NCBI GenBank assembly: GCA_963555705.1
Contig: OY743174.1
Span: 55,822,234-55,886,233, forward strand
DNA from: Ligustrum vulgare
Taxonomy: Eukaryota; Streptophyta; Magnoliopsida; Lamiales; Oleaceae
Direction of reading: 5' to 3'
Length of the DNA: 64,000 nt
Numbering within the stretch: the stretch's first letter is position 1; each line of letters opens with the position of its first letter. Positions 34,037 through 44,396 of this stretch are shown one piece after another. Below the pieces are notes generated by a model. It did no database searches and had not been told where the DNA came from. It saw only the letters and a list, made by a program, of their open reading frames with translations. The translations under genes were made by a program, and so were the position numbers.

Positions 34037-34907
34037 TGATGCAAACCACGTAGCAATTGTAGCTCGCAACCCACAAAATATTGAAATCGACCAAAGAACC
34101 ACGATTTATGGATCCAATTAAAATTAATTGAACCAAACAACCAATATAATCACTGGGATATATTGACCTCTTGATTACAAGCAATAATAATTCTCACCGA
34201 GATATGAACAAATAAGAATAACTCGCAAGTTCTGATTTTATTCAATGAAGAATAAGATTGTGAAAGCAAAATAGCCTCTCAATTATAATATCAAAATTGT
34301 GTGTCGAATAATGAAAATTACATCCCTATAAATAGGGTCAAAAGCTGGCTTAGGAGTTTTAATTATACTAGGAAAGAAATACCTAAAAATAAGGAAATAA
34401 ATAAAAATCCTAAAATTACGGATATTGATTTTTACGGTCGTGACTCCTTCCTTTACGGTCGTAAGAAGCTTTCTGATTCACAGTTACGGCCGTGAGACTT
34501 TATTTATGGCCGTAAGTCATTTTTTTTCCTGAAATTCATAATTTTAACAGAGGCCGCATTACGGCCGTGACACTGTAAGTTATGGCCGTAAATCCAATTC
34601 TTCAAAATTTCAGTTCTTTTGCAGTAGACTCGTTACGGCCGTGAGTAGTGTATGTTACGGTCGTAAATTTGAGATTTCACAATTTTCTTCGATGCATTGA
34701 ATGAGGTTGATCCACTCGTCGTTTTGGTTCGGTCCCAACATGGCACTTGCTTCTTTTGATGACACGAACAATGTTTTGGCCATTGCTTCTTGTACTAGCT
34801 TGTCCATTACTTTGTTTGCCTTCTTTGTTTGCAATCGAGTCATCGGTCCTCCTTTGATCATCAACGGATCTTTGTGCGGGTTTGTATTCGTGGTCTGGAT
34901 CACATCA
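34037..34907 (-). repeat. gypsy-1 3' LTR
   Basis: 871 bp. Includes the last ~84 codons of pol (34,655-34,907), four pairs of ACGGCCGT-type palindromes (34,434-34,664) and the TATA-like CCCTATTTATAGGG (34,324-34,337). Confidence 0.95.
34434..34664. promoter_or_regulatory. Four palindrome pairs in gypsy-1 3' LTR
   Basis: ACGGYCGT-type sites start at 34,434/34,455, 34,486/34,506, 34,561/34,582 and 34,635/34,657: spacing 21, 20, 21 and 22 bp. On the plus strand the first of each pair is followed by GA and the second by AA. Confidence 0.55.
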
Positions 34908-36406
34908 TCCCCTCCCTCTTCGAAAGGATTCGACCTCGAATCTGTACCTGCATCAAACGGAGATAGATCAGAAACATTAAATGAAGCCGAAACATTATAC
35001 TCACCAGGAAGATCGAGTTTATAGGCATTGTTGTTGATCCTTTCAATCACTTGGAATGGACCATCCCCTCGCGGTTGTAACTTTGATTTGCGTTGTTCTG
35101 GAAACCGCTCATTCCTCAAGTGTACCCAAACCCAATCACCGGGTTCAAATATGACGCCCTTTCTTCCTTTGTTAGCCTGCGAAGCATAATATTCATTTTT
35201 CTTTTCAATTTCCAACCTCACCTTGTCGTGGAGTGATTTAACCATTTCAGCCTTTTTCTTTCCATCTAAACTACTACGTTCATTCACAGGTAAAGGAATT
35301 AAATCTAATGGTGTTAGCGGATTAAAACCATAAACAATTTCAAATGGTGAATAAGAAGTAGTAGAATGTATAGCTCTATTATATGCAAATTCAATAAATG
35401 GTAGACACTCTTCCCAATTTCTCAGATTTTTATTGATTATGGTGCGCAATAATTGAATCATTGTCCTATTTACTACCTCGGTCTGTCCATCGGTCTGTGG
35501 GTGACAAGTTGTAGAGAAAAGTAGTTTTGTTCCCAGTTTGTTCCACGAGACTCTCCAAAAATGACTAAGGAATTTAACATCCCTATCCGAGACTATACTT
35601 TTAGGAACCCCATATAAGCGCACAACTTCCCTAAATAAAATATCAGCTATGTTGGTAGCATCATCAGTTTTGTGGCATGGTATGAAATGTGTCATTTTAC
35701 TAAAGCGATCTACTACCACAAAAATAGAATCTCTTCCCTTCTTAGTCCTAGGTAATCCCAAAACAAAATCCATAGAGATATCGACCCAAGGTTCACTAGG
35801 GACGGGTAAAGGCATATATAATCCATGGGGTTTAATCCTAGATTTTGCCTTCTTGCAAGTAATGCATCGATTACAAACTCGAACCACATCAATCTTCATC
35901 TGAGGCCAATAAAAATGTTCACTTAGGATTTCGATGGTCTTTTTAACCCAAAAATGACCCATTAAACCTCCACTATGGGCATCTCTCACAAGTAACTCTC
36001 TCATTGAACACCTAGGGACACACAATTTATTTTCTCGAAATAAGTAGTCATCATGTTTAAAGAACCTATCCACAGCCCCCTTACCACATGAATCATAAAT
36101 ACTAGAGAAATCTAGATCATTAGCGTACATGTCCTTGATATATTCAAATCCAAGCAGTTTAGCATTCAAAGAATTTAAAAGAACATACCTTCGAGACAAC
36201 GCATCTGCCACCACATTTTCCTTACCTTGTTTGTACCGGATGACATAGGGAAATGTTTCGATGAACTCTACCCACCTTGCATGTCTCTTACTCAGCTTAG
36301 CTTGACCCCTCAAATGCTTCAAGGATTCATGATCAGCGTGTATCACGAACTCCCGTGACCACAAGTAATGTTGCCATGTCTCCAAAGCGCGCACAAGTGA
36401 GTACAA
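34655..36406 (-). CDS. gypsy-1 pol: RNase H and integrase
   Basis: 583 codons. RNase H part: [16 protein letters not shown] and [11 protein letters not shown]. Integrase zinc finger ends [13 protein letters not shown]. Catalytic core has [30 protein letters not shown] and a Glu in GQTEVVNRT; then [21 protein letters not shown]. The C-terminus ([15 protein letters not shown] onward) reads into the LTR. No obvious chromodomain. It is offset by one base from the RT frame. Integrase motifs look intact; the lineage within Ty3/gypsy is not assigned. Confidence 0.9.
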   Translation of the reverse strand: MYSLVRALETWQHYLWSREFVIHADHESLKHLRGQAKLSKRHARWVEFIETFPYVIRYKQGKENVVADALSRRYVLLNSLNAKLLGFEYIKDMYANDLDFSSIYDSCGKGAVDRFFKHDDYLFRENKLCVPRCSMRELLVRDAHSGGLMGHFWVKKTIEILSEHFYWPQMKIDVVRVCNRCITCKKAKSRIKPHGLYMPLPVPSEPWVDISMDFVLGLPRTKKGRDSIFVVVDRFSKMTHFIPCHKTDDATNIADILFREVVRLYGVPKSIVSDRDVKFLSHFWRVSWNKLGTKLLFSTTCHPQTDGQTEVVNRTMIQLLRTIINKNLRNWEECLPFIEFAYNRAIHSTTSYSPFEIVYGFNPLTPLDLIPLPVNERSSLDGKKKAEMVKSLHDKVRLEIEKKNEYYASQANKGRKGVIFEPGDWVWVHLRNERFPEQRKSKLQPRGDGPFQVIERINNNAYKLDLPGEYNVSASFNVSDLSPFDAGTDSRSNPFEEGGDDVIQTTNTNPHKDPLMIKGGPMTRLQTKKANKVMDKLVQEAMAKTLFVSSKEASAMLGPNQNDEWINLIQCIEENCEISNLRP

Positions 36407-37605
36407 CTCCTTGTCATATGTGGGATAATTAAGTGCAGCCCCTTTAGCTTTTCACTAAAATAGGCTACTGGCCTTCGATCCTGCATTAAAACAGCTCCAA
36501 TGCCTAGCCCTGAGGTATCACATTCAATCTCAAAAGTCTTGTTAAAGTTAGGAAGTGATAAAACCGGTGCTCTACACAACATATTTTTGATAGTCTCAAA
36601 TGCATACTCCTGTTCTACATCCCATTTAAACCCTTCACTTTTTTTGACAATTTTTGTGAGTGGTGCGGCAATTGTGCTAAAATCTTTAACAAAGCGCCTA
36701 TAAAAACTAGCCAAGCCATGAAAACTTCTAACCTCAGTTATGCTTTTAGGTGTTGACCATTCTTTAATAGCTTTGACTTTTTCTTCATCTACTTCTATCC
36801 CTTTAGCACTAACCACATAGCCGAGAAACATAACCTTTTCCATGCAAAAATTACACTTTTTAAAATTAGCAAAAAGTTGTTCTTGCCTCAAAACCACAAA
36901 CACACACCTAACATGCTCATTCAAAGTTTTACTATATATCAAGATATCATCGAAGTAAACTACAACGAATTTACCTATAAATGCACGTAAAACATGATTC
37001 ATTAAACACATAAAAGTGCTAGGTGCATTAGTAAGTCCAAATGGCATAACTAACCATTCATATAAGCCATATTTAGTTTTAAAAGCAGTTTTCCACTCAT
37101 CTCCTTCCTTCATTTGAATTTGATGATAACCACTCTTAAGATCAATTTTACTAAATATAGAGCCATGCAATTCATCCAACATATCATCTAACTTAGGAAT
37201 AGGAAGAAGATACTTTACCGTTATGTTGTTGATGGCTCTATAATCAACACACATTCTCCAAATCCCGTCCTTCTTTGGTACTAGTAACACAGGTACGGCA
37301 CATGGACTCATGCTCTCCCTTATGTACCCCTTACTCATCAATTCCTCCACTTGCTTTTGAAGCTCCTTCGTCTCCTCGGGATTACTCCTATAAGCTGGAC
37401 GGTTTGGAATGACTGCTCTAGGTATAAAATCAATCTGATGCTCAATACCTCGAATGGGTGGAAACCCACTAGGTATATCCTCCGGAAATACATCGTCAAA
37501 TTCCTGCAAGAGAGAAATAGCCAAACTAGGGAGGGGTATGTTAGTTTTATCAAGGGCAAGGAATGACTCCTTGTACAACAAAAGGACCATTGGTCGATTT
37601 TCCAT
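36343..37605 (-). CDS. gypsy-1 pol: reverse transcriptase
   Basis: 420 codons. Visible RT blocks: [56 protein letters not shown], the catalytic [22 protein letters not shown], and the RNase H start [19 protein letters not shown]. It ends in a shifted frame after YFSEKLKG. The last residues before the stop are the RNase H sequence read in the wrong frame, caused by a missing G in a GGGG run near 36,440. The frame equals that of gag-protease, from which stops separate it. Confidence 0.9.
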   Translation of the reverse strand: MENRPMVLLLYKESFLALDKTNIPLPSLAISLLQEFDDVFPEDIPSGFPPIRGIEHQIDFIPRAVIPNRPAYRSNPEETKELQKQVEELMSKGYIRESMSPCAVPVLLVPKKDGIWRMCVDYRAINNITVKYLLPIPKLDDMLDELHGSIFSKIDLKSGYHQIQMKEGDEWKTAFKTKYGLYEWLVMPFGLTNAPSTFMCLMNHVLRAFIGKFVVVYFDDILIYSKTLNEHVRCVFVVLRQEQLFANFKKCNFCMEKVMFLGYVVSAKGIEVDEEKVKAIKEWSTPKSITEVRSFHGLASFYRRFVKDFSTIAAPLTKIVKKSEGFKWDVEQEYAFETIKNMLCRAPVLSLPNFNKTFEIECDTSGLGIGAVLMQDRRPVAYFSEKLKGLHLIIPHMTRSCTHLCALWRHGNITCGHGSS

Positions 37606-37731
37606 GAAAGCCTTCTTGATTTCACTACTTTAGGCATAGAAGCTCACTCTTGGTTTTTCTTTTCTGGCACTCTTCGCTCCCTCTCCTTTTTCTGAGGTAT
37701 GTACCCCAACACTCTTTTTTTCTCTCGCCTC
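37606..37731 (-). other. gypsy-1 gag-pol linker with short repeats
   Basis: 42 codons in frame with both neighbours but carrying stops. It continues a repetitive linker of the form SEKxxEKSVGATTPEK. The same repetitive linker is recognisable in gypsy-2 at about 31,150-31,290. Confidence 0.6.
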
Positions 37732-39519
37732 TCATTTTTCTGGAGTCGTGGCTCCAACACTCTTTTCCTCTCCTTTTTCTGAGGTCGTGACTTCAACTCT
37801 CTTTTTCTCAATATTCCTCACATTTTGTTCTTCATCACTTTTCAACTTAACTTGATCTGCATAAACTTGTGATGGTGTCAATGGCGTAAGTGTAATTTTT
37901 CTCCCATCCTTGGTAAAACTATATCTATTTTTATACTCGTCATGTGTCACCTTCCTATCATATTGCCAAGGCTTACACAACAAAATGTGCCCGGCTTGCA
38001 TAGGAACCACATCACACATCACTTCATCCATATAGCTACCAATCGAAAAGTTCACTAACACCCTCCTATTCACCTTAATTTCACCGCTATCATTTAACCA
38101 CTGAAGTCTATAAGGTGATGGATGCTTCAACAATGGTAATCCTAACTTCTCAATTAGTGTGGTGCTAGCAACATTTGTACAACTACCACCGTTAATAATC
38201 ATACTACATACCTTGTCTTGGATGCGACACTGTGTATGAAATATGTTCTCCCTCTGTTGCTCCACGTCATCCATGTTGACTTTAGCACTAAGGGCTCGCC
38301 TCGCTACTAATAACGGTCCATGCTTCCCGGATAACAATTCCTCATTATCACTAGCTTCCTCCAAAGCGGGCATGTCATTGTAGTCTTCCTCATCACTGCC
38401 ACTTTCCCAAGCCCCCTCTGCTCGCAAGGTAATAACACACCTATTAGGGCATTGAGAAGCCACATGTCCTCTTCCCAAGCATTTGAAGCATTGGATATCT
38501 CTACTCCTAGATGGTTGAGACTCCCCTTTGGGCGAAAATTTGTTAACGGACTCCTCCTTTCCCTTGGGTACCTCAAACTTTCCTTTTGGTGCCTCAAACT
38601 TCCCTTTAGAAACAACCCCATCGCCTTTATTTTTCCATTTCGGCTTCCAAGACGGATTAGAACCTGAAGAACCCGACTGATACTTAGCTGTCCCTTTTCT
38701 CTTCAATTGTTTCTCCACTTTCATGGCCATATGTAGCATATCATCTAACTCCACATAGTGTTGCAATTCGACTACATTTGCTATTTCTTTATTCATCCCA
38801 TTTAAGAAACGGGCCATAGTGGCCTCTTCATCCTCCTCTACATTGGCTCTAAGCATTAACATCTCCATCTCCTTATGATAATCCTCGACACTCTTAGAAC
38901 CTTGGTAAAGAATTTGCAGTTTTTGATGAAGTTCCCTATGGTAATGACTAGGGACAAACCTCTTCCTCATGACAACCTTTAATTCACCCCATGTACTAAC
39001 AGGTCTCTCACGATTTCGCCTCCTAGAAGTTGCTAACTGATCCCACCAAGTAAGTGCATAATCGGTGAATTCAAGAACTGCAACCTTAACCTTTTTCTCC
39101 TCCGTATAGCTGTAGCAATTGAATACCAACTCAATCCTTTTCTCCCACTCTAGATATTGTTTCGGATCACTCCGACCCTTAAAGGAAGGAATAGTTGTTT
39201 TGATATTACTCATGCCACGATCCTGTCGATCAACCTCTCTATCTCGTCGTTCGCACCTAACATCTCTATCCATAAGTGCCCCATCATCATACCCATCAAA
39301 TTCATCTTCTTCCTCCATCTCTATCCTATGGCCAAGCCCCACTTGTCTCCGCACATTGGGCGCTTCCCTAGGCCGTTCTAACATTTCAATCCTACTCGAC
39401 ATATCCCCAAGCATTTTCTCAAAGCATTGTGCCAACTCTTCCACCGTGTTGACTTGATCACCGTTCTTTGCTGTAGTAGAATTTTCCGACATCCTAAAAC
39501 TAAGTAATATATGCCTCAC
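37732..39519 (-). CDS. gypsy-1 gag and aspartic protease
   Basis: 595 codons; the likely start is the internal Met at about 39,492 (MSENSTTAKNGD). Gag core: YLEWEKRIELVFNCY, ALTWWDQL, LHQKLQILYQGSKSVEDYHKEM. Zinc knuckle CFKCLGRGHVASQC fits CX2CX4HX4C. Protease: SMIINGGSCTNVAS, where the catalytic Asp expected before GG is Asn, then VLVNFSIGSYMDEVMCDVVPM and HILLCKPWQYDR. Gag is probably the structural protein of the cytoplasmic particle. The Asn suggests an inactive protease. Confidence 0.88.
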   Translation of the reverse strand: MRHILLSFRMSENSTTAKNGDQVNTVEELAQCFEKMLGDMSSRIEMLERPREAPNVRRQVGLGHRIEMEEEDEFDGYDDGALMDRDVRCERRDREVDRQDRGMSNIKTTIPSFKGRSDPKQYLEWEKRIELVFNCYSYTEEKKVKVAVLEFTDYALTWWDQLATSRRRNRERPVSTWGELKVVMRKRFVPSHYHRELHQKLQILYQGSKSVEDYHKEMEMLMLRANVEEDEEATMARFLNGMNKEIANVVELQHYVELDDMLHMAMKVEKQLKRKGTAKYQSGSSGSNPSWKPKWKNKGDGVVSKGKFEAPKGKFEVPKGKEESVNKFSPKGESQPSRSRDIQCFKCLGRGHVASQCPNRCVITLRAEGAWESGSDEEDYNDMPALEEASDNEELLSGKHGPLLVARRALSAKVNMDDVEQQRENIFHTQCRIQDKVCSMIINGGSCTNVASTTLIEKLGLPLLKHPSPYRLQWLNDSGEIKVNRRVLVNFSIGSYMDEVMCDVVPMQAGHILLCKPWQYDRKVTHDEYKNRYSFTKDGRKITLTPLTPSQVYADQVKLKSDEEQNVRNIEKKRVEVTTSEKGEEKSVGATTPEK

Positions 39520-40059
39520 GTGTATTTCGCTCGTGTATCACTCAAATTTTGGCTTTTACCCTCTATTGATCTCACCTCTCTGCCTTTTTCTACTCAATGA
39601 CTTTCACCCCAATTACTTCAAAGAAAGAACACGAACTCAAACAAGTTTAAGCCCGAATGATTCAAATCGAGTATGAGTGAGAATTTATGAACTTGTTGAA
39701 AAACTCGAAGAAGACCTTTAGAGAATGGAATTTGACTCTATATAGGACTTGATACTTTTATGGGAACTAAGATTGATTCAAGAAGACAATTCTTGAAATC
39801 AAATAATAATTTTTTTTCTTGGACTTGATGAAATTTTCCTTTTTTTTTTGTTGAAAATTCAACTACGAGAATAAGGAAACAAACGAAATTTAATTTGGAT
39901 ACCAAACGAAGGAAATAACGACTTTTGAATTTTTTTGTGACACTTTTTGGATTAAAGACTCAAGAACTGGAAGAACACGAAGAACAAGATTAAAGAAGAC
40001 TCAAGAAAACAAAACAAAGATATAATCTTGATTTTTGGAGCCTAAGCTCTGATACCAAA

Positions 40060-40939
40060 TGATGCAAACCACGTAGCAATTGTAGCTACGCAACCCACAA
40101 AATATTGAAATCGACCCAAGAACGCCAAGAACCACGATTTATGGATCCAATTAAAATTAATTGAACCAAACAACCAATATAATCACTGTGATATATTGAC
40201 ATCTTGATCACAAACAATAATAATTCTCACAAAGATATGAACACACAAGAATAACTCACAAGTTCGGATTTTATTCAATGAAGAATAAGATTGTGAAAGC
40301 AAAATAGCTTCTCAATTATAATATCAAAATTGTGTGTCGAATAATGAAAATTACATCCCTATAAATAGGGTAAAAACCTAGCTTAGGAGTTTTAATTATA
40401 CTAGGAAAGAAATACCTAAAAATAAGGAAATAAATAAAAATCCTAAAATTACGGATATTGATTTTTACGGCCGTGATTCCTTCCTTTACGGCCATAAGAA
40501 GCTTTCTGATTCACAGTTACAGCCGTGAGACTTTATTTACGACCGTAAGTCATTTTTTTCCTGAAATTCATAATTTTAACAGAGGCCGCATTACGACCGT
40601 GACACTGTAAGTTACGGCCGTAAATCCAATTCTTCAAAATTTTAGTTCTTTTGCAGTAGACTTGTTACGGCCGTGAGTAGTGTATGTTACGGCCGTAAAT
40701 TTGAAATTTCACAATTTTCTTCGATGCATTGAATGAGGTTAATCCACTTGTCGTTTTGGTTCGGTCCCAACATGACACTTGCTTCTTTTGATGACACGAA
40801 CAATGTTTTGGCCATTGTTTCTTGTACTAGCTTGTCCATTACTTCGTTGGCCTTCTTTGTTTGCAATCGAGTCATCGATCCTCCTTTGATCATCAACGGA
40901 TCTTTGTGCGAGCTTGTATTCGTGGTCTGGATCACATCA
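40060..40939 (-). repeat. gypsy-1 5' LTR
   Basis: 880 bp, collinear with the other LTR; a small indel near 40,085-40,135 accounts for the length difference. Palindrome pairs at 40,467-40,696 keep the same spacing. Confidence 0.95.
40467..40696. promoter_or_regulatory. Four palindrome pairs in gypsy-1 5' LTR
   Basis: Sites start at 40,467/40,488, 40,519/40,539, 40,593/40,614 and 40,667/40,689 (spacing 21, 20, 21, 22). The nearest site is ~96 bp upstream, in element orientation, of the TATA-like motif at 40,358-40,371. Confidence 0.55.
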
Positions 40940-41222
40940 ATAGCAAACCCCATTACGTTATTTTGTGATAACAGTGGGGCATGGCTAATGCGAAATAACC
41001 ATGAAGCCGTCAAAGGAAAAAACATATAGAACGGAAATACCATATCCTCGAGAAGATTTTTCAACGTGAAGATGTGAGATTCTTCAAGATTGCTTCGACA
41101 TATAACTTGACCGATCCATTTACGAAGAGCCTACTGGCTAAGAGCTTCGAAGGTCATCTATATGCCATAGACTGATAGACATGCGGGCAATGCAACATAC
41201 ACTTTAAGACAAGTGGGAGAAT
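40940..41222 (+). pseudogene. copia-1 RNase H end and polypurine tract
   Basis: After gypsy-1 the RNase H resumes with PITLFCDNSGAWL and ends with TYNLTDPFTKSLLAKSFEGH. A purine tract (AAGTGGGAGAA) lies immediately before the 3' LTR. Confidence 0.85.
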
Positions 41223-42420
41223 TGTTAGGATATGTGCCCAAAAAAGTCTTAGAACTTAATTGAAATGTAATAAACGATTATTTATATTTGATATAACATT
41301 TAATTAAATTTGCAATTTTATCATCATATGTAAGTCGTGACAAAGTGCCTTTGATTATTTATTGAAAACGTGACATGAGTACTTTTTGAAGTTCAGAAAA
41401 TTTATATCATATTACAATCGAAAATAATTTAGTCTTGAACCTAGAATAAATGTAGAGACTTTATTCTATTGAAGTTCATTTGTTTATTACTCTAACTAAT
41501 TGTAGTAGGCGATTTATCTTAAACGTTATGATTGGATGAATCGTGAGTAATGACATTGATATACTTCAGGATAAGTATATTGGACTAGACCGTGATGAAA
41601 TTAATTCTATACATGACCGTGTGCAGGAATTAAGATTCCACATGATTGTCATATGAATTGTCTTAATCCATCTTGGATGGTATTTATTCTGTAACAATCT
41701 TTAAGATTTTTAATATGCTGTAGTTGAGATCATTAATTAATTACATGAAATAATTTTTTAAATCCTGTGATTATTTTATATAATTAGAAGTTGCAATAAT
41801 TCGCACATTCGCCTTTAGTGAAATGTGCACATTATTAATAATTATATTAGACGGTTATTAATTGACATAATCAGATCTAATTATTGGGAGCCTATATTAA
41901 ATAAATCCAATTGAGTCCCTCTGGTAGCCTAAATAAGAATTCATGGACTAACTTATAACAAGTTAAATAGTTCGAGGATTGTACAATTAAATATGATTTC
42001 TAATTGGGTTGCTTGTTGGACAAGTAGGAAGCCCAAACCCGCATGGAAAATGGAGTGTTAGAAAAACCCATCCCTTTATACACACAAAGGGGCGACACCC
42101 CTCTAATAAAGAAAAGAGCGGCCACCCCCTTTTTATTTTGAGAGACAAGTTGTTTTCTCAATTTGGCTAATCTTGTGCATTGGGTTATTGATCTTGCGGT
42201 GTCCACACATCTGTGCAATCTGATTCTTCAGGAAATATTAGAGAAGATTCAAGGGTGTGGAGCTGGGCCACAAATTGAAGATCAAGGGAATTACTACAGA
42301 TCTAAAAGTATTCATTGAATTAGAATTAATTAAAGTCTTGATCGTTCTTTTATTTTTTATTTTTAAATAGAAAGATTTAATTTTTGAAATTAGTACTTTC
42401 TTGGAACCCAAGATCCAACA
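41223..42420 (+). repeat. copia-1 3' LTR
   Basis: 1,198 bp, TGTTAGGAT...ATCCAACA. A TATA-like CTTTATACACA lies near 42,072. Much diverged from the truncated 5' LTR, consistent with the oldest element of the nest. Confidence 0.85.
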
Positions 42421-44049
42421 AAAAGTTCTTTTTAGTCCCTTATAATTTTTTCTTCAATCAATAGTGTGCACTGTGTACCTTCCTTTTTTCATCTTGTGCA
42501 TTTTCTATGGATCTTGTTTCTTGGTTGCTGACTTACCGTTTTCTTCATCGGTAGATTCCTAGAGTAAGAATAGATGATACTTTTTTGAGTTTTTGGCTTC
42601 AAGAAAAATGTGATTGGTGGTCCCAGATCTAGAACCAAAACAACCAAGAATCACAAATACTCAATAAGAACGTAAAGAACACAAAAGGATTTTTGGCTGA
42701 AGCCCGAGGGTTCGGTGATCACTATAAACACCTAATTCCCCGTAAGGATTATGCTCAAATTCACTAGAATAGCTCACAGGCTCAAGAGTACAAATTAGAT
42801 TACACCCTTCGCCTATAACAGTTTACCAACAAAACTACTCACACAAGAACGGTATCTACTATTAATTAGCAATATCGTCTCTCTATCAATTTCACTAAAG
42901 AAATTACCAAGACCAAAATGGCGAACCAATATCAAGAACACAGAGAGGAGAAGAACAGACGGCAAAATGGTTTGAAAATCTAACTAAAAATCAACAGATG
43001 GGTTTATAACACAATCTAATTCGACAGATCCACGGCTTAGGTCCATCCACGTGTTTCTCGAACATTCGTTTTACCTTCCAGATTCTTCTTCAAACAGGCC
43101 AGAGAGTGTGAGCTAGCCGGATATTCTGGCCAAATATTCATTATTTGGCTTTTAAATTCCAGCAAGCCTTTTCACACAAGGCACATGCATATTAATTGAT
43201 GTAGAGTATGAACTAAGTTTTTTCTTATTCCCTTCTTTTTCGGTGTATTAGGCAAATGAGTATGCCTCACGTCCCGAGTTATCTTGGCAGGTTTGAACTA
43301 ACTCCAATTTGTGATGTGCACCAAATTATTCCAGTGCAGAACATGTTAGAGTGGTGGTTTTGCAGGTTGAATATTTATCCGAAAGATGAATTCAATTCCG
43401 GCTTTTACAGCCAACCTGACAATCAAATCTTTCAATAAACGTACCTTCTCTTTTTTTTTTTTTTTTTGTGATCGTAGAAACGTACCTTCTCTTAAAATTG
43501 TAGCAACTTGTATTATGAGAAAATTACATGAGACTACATTTGAAGATCACTTTGTATTAATAAGAGGATGGATATTATATTTTAAAAAACAGGTGTTAAT
43601 TACCCAATTAACATTAATTAACGAGATATTTACAATAAAAATTAAATTATACATAAATTCAAATGTATCAAAAACAAACCTACCGCTAAACTCTCTCTCC
43701 AACCTCTTTCTACCTAAATTGTCCCACCCACCCACGACATCGGAGCGCCGACTTCCACTCCTCGACAGTGGCGATCTGCGATGAAGCAGCGGAACAGATC
43801 GTCGCTCCTTCCACAGCCGGCAGCACCATTTTTTTTTTTTTTTTGTATATATACCTTTACTAGCCGGAGGTTGTGCGAAGCAGTAACTAGTAGATATGGC
43901 GACGGTGTTGCCGACCGGAGGTCGCGAAGTAGCAACTTGTATATTTTAGTGATTGTTCTACGGTCAGAGTTTGTGCGAAGCAGCAGTGCCACCACCACCG
44001 TAGCGATTCCACTTCTTTTATGGTTCTTTGGTTTGAGGTGGTTTTTATG
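42421..44049. other. Non-coding spacer
   Basis: No recognisable gene. The short ORFs do not resemble known proteins and several derive from T runs. Contains the small poly(A) insertion at 43,437-43,492 and a GC-richer stretch at 43,730-44,000 without recognisable features. Confidence 0.4.
43437..43492 (-). mobile_element. Minimal poly(A) retro-insertion with 15-bp target duplication
   Basis: AAACGTACCTTCTCT occurs at 43,437-43,451 and 43,478-43,492, bracketing 26 bp that read, on the minus strand, as 10 bases plus ~16 A. It looks like an extremely 5'-truncated LINE or SINE insertion. Confidence 0.55.
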
Positions 44050-44396
44050 TAGTAATAACAATGGGGCAGGTTCGGGTTAGGTCCCCCCGAACCATGCCCC
44101 ACCTTGCAAGACTTTTTCAATTTTAAACCCACCCCTGGAATTTCAGGTCTGGTTGGGTTCGGGGCGGGTCAACCCGTAGCCCCGTTTAATTTTTTTTTAG
44201 TTTTTTCCGTATTATTTTTTATTAATTTATTTAATCGGGGCGAGTTTGGGTTGGGATGGCCAAATCCACACCTGCCCCGCGACCCGCCCTGGTCACGAGA
44301 AACTGCCTCGCCGACCCGTGGGGCGGGACTTTTTCTCCCCATTAGAGGAGGGTTAGGGTCGGGTACCCGTCGGGTTGTATTTTTTTGCCATCTCTA
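44050..44396. mobile_element. hAT MITE (GC-rich interior), copy 1
   Basis: Perfect 8-bp target duplication TTTTTATG (44,042-44,049 and 44,397-44,404). The right end reads TAGAGATGGCAAAAAAA on the minus strand; the left end TAGTAATAACAA is a diverged partner. The interior is rich in GGGGCGGG / CCCGACCC motifs. Confidence 0.8.

Larger units (their letters stand above)
34037..40939 (-). mobile_element. 6,903-bp Ty3/gypsy element (gypsy-1), nearly complete
   Basis: LTRs 34,037-34,907 (871 bp) and 40,060-40,939 (880 bp), ends TGATG/CATCA, perfect target duplication ATAGC (34,032-34,036 and 40,940-40,944). Minus-strand order: 5' LTR, PBS (TTTGGTATCAGAGC, initiator tRNA-Met type, by 40,046-40,059), gag-protease, RT, RNase H, integrase, purine tract, 3' LTR. 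RT-before-integrase order makes it Ty3/gypsy. Stops between protease and RT, one frameshift before RNase H and a changed protease active site make it defective. Confidence 0.95.
18714..42420 (+). mobile_element. Old Ty1/copia element (copia-1) broken by four nested insertions
   Basis: Once 23,934-26,949, 27,195-28,170, 28,611-33,610 and 34,037-40,939 are set aside (each with one copy of its target duplication), gag, protease, integrase, RT and RNase H pieces follow each other in copia order between two homologous LTRs, with PBS at 19,850 and PPT just before 41,223. About 7.8 kb of copia sequence remains. Many stops and frameshifts show it is dead. The 5' LTR lacks its start, so the outer target duplication cannot be tested. 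Confidence 0.85.

Noticed and set aside
43714..44132. Several overlapping ORFs of about 80-115 codons
   Set aside because: No recognisable domain, both strands open, and partly inside the hAT MITE. They are explained by GC-richer composition.
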